A stretch of DNA of 54,759 nt, taken from contig NZ_AGFF01000016.1 in NCBI RefSeq assembly GCF_000226215.1, positions 1 through 54,759 on the forward strand, read 5' to 3'. This DNA comes from Dietzia alimentaria 72 (GTDB taxonomy: Bacteria; Actinomycetota; Actinomycetes; Mycobacteriales; Mycobacteriaceae). Both the position numbers and the translations under genes were made by a program. The notes below the pieces were generated by a model that saw nothing but the letters and a program-made list of their open reading frames with translations, had not been told where the DNA came from and searched no databases. Shown piece by piece: positions 52,684 to 54,759 of the stretch (positions are counted from its first letter, which is position 1; each line of letters begins with the position of its first letter).

Positions 52684-54575
52684 CAGTTGTTCTTGACGCA
52701 GGCGCCGCCGAAAGTTGCTTTGCGGCGAGTATGGAATTTTCCCTAAAACTCCAACAATTAGCTCACAATTACGCAGTATCGGAGCAGGATTATGGCGGGG
52801 GTTCGTTTCGAACTGCTCGCCAACTGGGAGCGGTCTACTCGCTTTTTGTCGGGCATGATCTTCAAACTCTGCTTAATGGGTTTGCAGCTCAAGGCGAAGC
52901 TATGTCGTTCCTCTTCAAGGCGGCCGGCGGCCTAATCGAAGCCCAGGATGAAGCCTTGGCTGCCGCCCTGTCGAAGGCGACCGAGGAGCCGGCGGGGCTG
53001 CAGAGCCTGGGGCTGATCAATGCCGGCGAATCCGACGTCTTCAGCCTTGGCGATCAATGCGTTATGGGCGCCTACGGCCGGGTGGGACCGGAAGATGTTT
53101 CGAACGAGTCGCTCGAATGGATCGCGAGTAGCGCAGAGGGCCTGCAGCCCGGGCAGTATCTGGAAATCCGTCAAAGGGCCGCTGATGTGGCGCGCGACCT
53201 CGCGGAAGCTGCAGTGACACTCAAGAATGAGCTCGGCGGCGTGCTCGGCTCCGCCTGGCAGGGCGAGTTCGTTGTGAGCGCCTTGGACTCAAAGAGCAAG
53301 CTCGTCGAATCGGCGCTCTCACTCTCGACGGAACTGAACCAGGTCGCGGACAAAGCCCAGCGGGCATATGAAGGCCAGGAAACCACCCGCATCCGGGTCA
53401 GTGAGCAAGCGATGGCAGTTGCGGAGCAAAGCGGGTCCGGAACGTCGTTCTCCGGCAATGTCAACGCCTCCGCCATAAACGAGATCAGGAGACGCCAGGA
53501 GGCCGAAGAACAGGCCCGGGCGATCGTCAATCACGAGTACAGCCCAGCCGTGATGGATGCCAACCTCGACGATATGGACTTCACCACCGCTTACCGCGTC
53601 GTTTCGGGGACAGCGCTTGGCGGGCCGAACGGCATCGACATGGGCCGCATCTGGAACAACGACGGTGTCATCCGCCCGGCCACGGCGGGGACGCCGAGTG
53701 CTGCCGCACTTGCAGCGGCGGCCGGCGGTGGTGCGGGTGCTGACGTGGGTGTGGCTGGTGGCGGCGGGACTTCCGGAGGTGCCGGGGCTGGCCCGACGAC
53801 GACGAGCTCGCCCGTTGCCCCGACGAATCCGACTACCGAGCAAGCGTTGCTGGCTTCTCGAGGGGGCGCTGTCGATGGCGCTGGGGCGGTTGCTGCTCCT
53901 GCGGGACAGGGGGCATCGGGCGGCGGCGTGAATGCGTCGACGACCGCTGCCGGTGCGCCATTCGTCCCTTCCACGACGGCTGGTGGCAGACAGTCGGGTG
54001 CCGGAGGAGGCGGAATCCCGGGTATTCGCGGGGCCGGCAGGTCCAACCGTGAGCGTGATCGTGGCTTCGGCAGTGCCGCGGGCCTGGTGGGTGGCGGCGG
54101 GGCCGCGGCGGCGGGTGCTGCGGCATCCCGCCTCGGCGGCGCCGGCACGTTGGCGGGAATCGGTGGGGCAGCCGGCTTGGGCGGGGGGCCAGGAGGCGGA
54201 CCGAGTGGCGGTGGCGCGGGCGCAGGAGCGTTCGGAGCCGGATCCGCGGGAGCTGGGCCTGCGGGATCGGGTGTAGGAGGGACGTCGCCGTCGTCGTCGT
54301 CGGGCGGGGCCCAGGCAGGTCGAGCAGGCGCGATGCCGATGGGCGGCATGGCGGGCGCATCGGGTGCGAATCAGAATTCCGACCGCAAGGGCCACACGCC
54401 CGCCGGCTACCTGACCAATGCGACCAACACCACGGCCATCATCGGCGATCCGCTCAAGGTCTCGCCGGCGGTGCTGGGTCGCAAGCTGATGGAGGGTCCG
54501 GCAGCAGAGGATCAGCCCGAGCCGTTCCGGAGCCGGGTGATCGGACGCGACTACACCGGCCGCGCAGCAAATTAG
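52680..54575 (+). CDS. PPE/WXG100-like Gly-rich protein, candidate type VII secretion substrate
   Basis: 631 residues. Region 1 (1-100) is a helical hairpin with YAVSE. Region 2 (145-285) is a second hairpin with a turn W193-Q-G195 and, 35 residues later, Y230-E-G-Q-E234, the W-x-G plus YxxxD/E layout of type VII (ESX) substrates. Residues 335-570 are Gly/Ala-rich. The last 59 residues (GYLTNATNTTAIIGDP, KVSPAVLG) look conserved. No signal peptide or membrane helix. AAGGAG precedes GTG 52680, which overlaps the lipoprotein stop. ESX export and surface location are inferred. Confidence 0.8.
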   Translation: MTVVLDAGAAESCFAASMEFSLKLQQLAHNYAVSEQDYGGGSFRTARQLGAVYSLFVGHDLQTLLNGFAAQGEAMSFLFKAAGGLIEAQDEALAAALSKATEEPAGLQSLGLINAGESDVFSLGDQCVMGAYGRVGPEDVSNESLEWIASSAEGLQPGQYLEIRQRAADVARDLAEAAVTLKNELGGVLGSAWQGEFVVSALDSKSKLVESALSLSTELNQVADKAQRAYEGQETTRIRVSEQAMAVAEQSGSGTSFSGNVNASAINEIRRRQEAEEQARAIVNHEYSPAVMDANLDDMDFTTAYRVVSGTALGGPNGIDMGRIWNNDGVIRPATAGTPSAAALAAAAGGGAGADVGVAGGGGTSGGAGAGPTTTSSPVAPTNPTTEQALLASRGGAVDGAGAVAAPAGQGASGGGVNASTTAAGAPFVPSTTAGGRQSGAGGGGIPGIRGAGRSNRERDRGFGSAAGLVGGGGAAAAGAAASRLGGAGTLAGIGGAAGLGGGPGGGPSGGGAGAGAFGAGSAGAGPAGSGVGGTSPSSSSGGAQAGRAGAMPMGGMAGASGANQNSDRKGHTPAGYLTNATNTTAIIGDPLKVSPAVLGRKLMEGPAAEDQPEPFRSRVIGRDYTGRAAN

Positions 54576-54623
54576 CAGAAGACGGTTCCAGTCAAACGAT
54601 CATTGTGCCTCGGCAGAATTGTC

Positions 54624-54629
54624 GATACT
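54624..54629 (+). promoter_or_regulatory. -10 hexamer for leaderless lipoprotein gene
   Basis: GATACT, six bases before ATG 54636. Confidence 0.4.
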
Positions 54630-54635
54630 GATCGG

Positions 54636-54759
54636 ATGAACGCGAACTCGGTACGGAGGAGGGCGGTCGGACTTCTCGGAGCCATGGCCGTGGTGATGGC
54701 AGGGTGCGGCGGAACGCAAAACGACGAATCGCCGGACCAGTCAGAGACGACCACCTCGA
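54636..54759 (+). CDS. lipoprotein, partial (runs off the window)
   Basis: Only the first 41 codons are present. They encode a short basic start (MNANSVRRR), a hydrophobic stretch and lipobox VMAGC, then an acidic Ser/Thr linker (ESPDQSETTTS). The arrangement is like the DUF3558 lipoprotein upstream, so it may be a second member of that family, but the domain is beyond the window. Start supported by GATACT six bases upstream. Confidence 0.65.
   Translation, partial: MNANSVRRRAVGLLGAMAVVMAGCGGTQNDESPDQSETTTS

Overview
The window is a gene-dense, GC-rich (about 70 %) stretch of an actinobacterial chromosome. Gene content and order closely follow, from memory, the Mycobacterium tuberculosis block Rv0465c to Rv0527: ramB-aceA-fadB2, Rv0474-hbhA-Rv0476, deoC, murB, mshA-Rv0487-gpm1-senX3-regX3, Rv0495c-ppx-Rv0497-proC-Rv0500A-Rv0500B-galE-Rv0502-serB1, Rv0508, hemA-hemC-hemD-hemB, hemL-Rv0525-Rv0526-ccdA. 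Mycothiol synthesis (mshA), an HbhA-like protein and a DUF3558/type VII-type locus place it in the mycolic-acid-containing Mycobacteriales. Dietzia or a near relative is my guess; the genus is inference.

Layout. 1-6.4 kb: glyoxylate/acetate metabolism (ramB regulator divergent from aceA, then fadB2), a small membrane protein and a DUF445 protein. 6.6-9.5 kb: HTH regulator, HbhA-like surface protein, DUF2516 protein, MerR regulator. 9.5-15.2 kb: purU, deoC, DUF2993 and DUF2505 proteins, murB, and a YidC-type insertase with a repeat-bearing loop. 15.2-20.8 kb: accessory genes (ABC-F protein with a possible leader peptide, DHFR-like reductase, ferritin, SDR, NTF2-like protein, hydrolase). 20.9-36.6 kb: conserved core with mycothiol synthesis, phosphoglycerate mutase, SenX3-RegX3, exopolyphosphatase, proline synthesis, a 33-residue ribosomal-type protein, an epimerase/acyltransferase pair and a HAD phosphatase. 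36.8-44.5 kb: glutaredoxin-like protein, HNH protein and the haem operon. 44.7-50.4 kb: secreted peptidase-type hydrolase, hemL, histidine phosphatase, thioredoxin-like lipoprotein, ccdA. 50.4-54.8 kb: unrelated accessory DNA where resB/ccsA would be expected: a DUF222/HNH nuclease, a DUF3558 lipoprotein, a PPE/WXG100-like Gly-rich protein and the start of another lipoprotein.

Two features recur. Many genes have a TANNNT-like hexamer exactly 6-7 bases before an ATG or GTG, as expected for leaderless transcripts. Several gene ends carry long perfect hairpins, and two convergent gaps share a 48-base imperfect-palindrome repeat. The most interesting locus is the DUF3558-PPE-like module at the right end: it carries a W-x-G turn and a YxxxE motif at the spacing seen in type VII secretion substrates, and part of it has unusually low GC and TTA codons. 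I saw no rRNA, tRNA, CRISPR array or complete insertion sequence.
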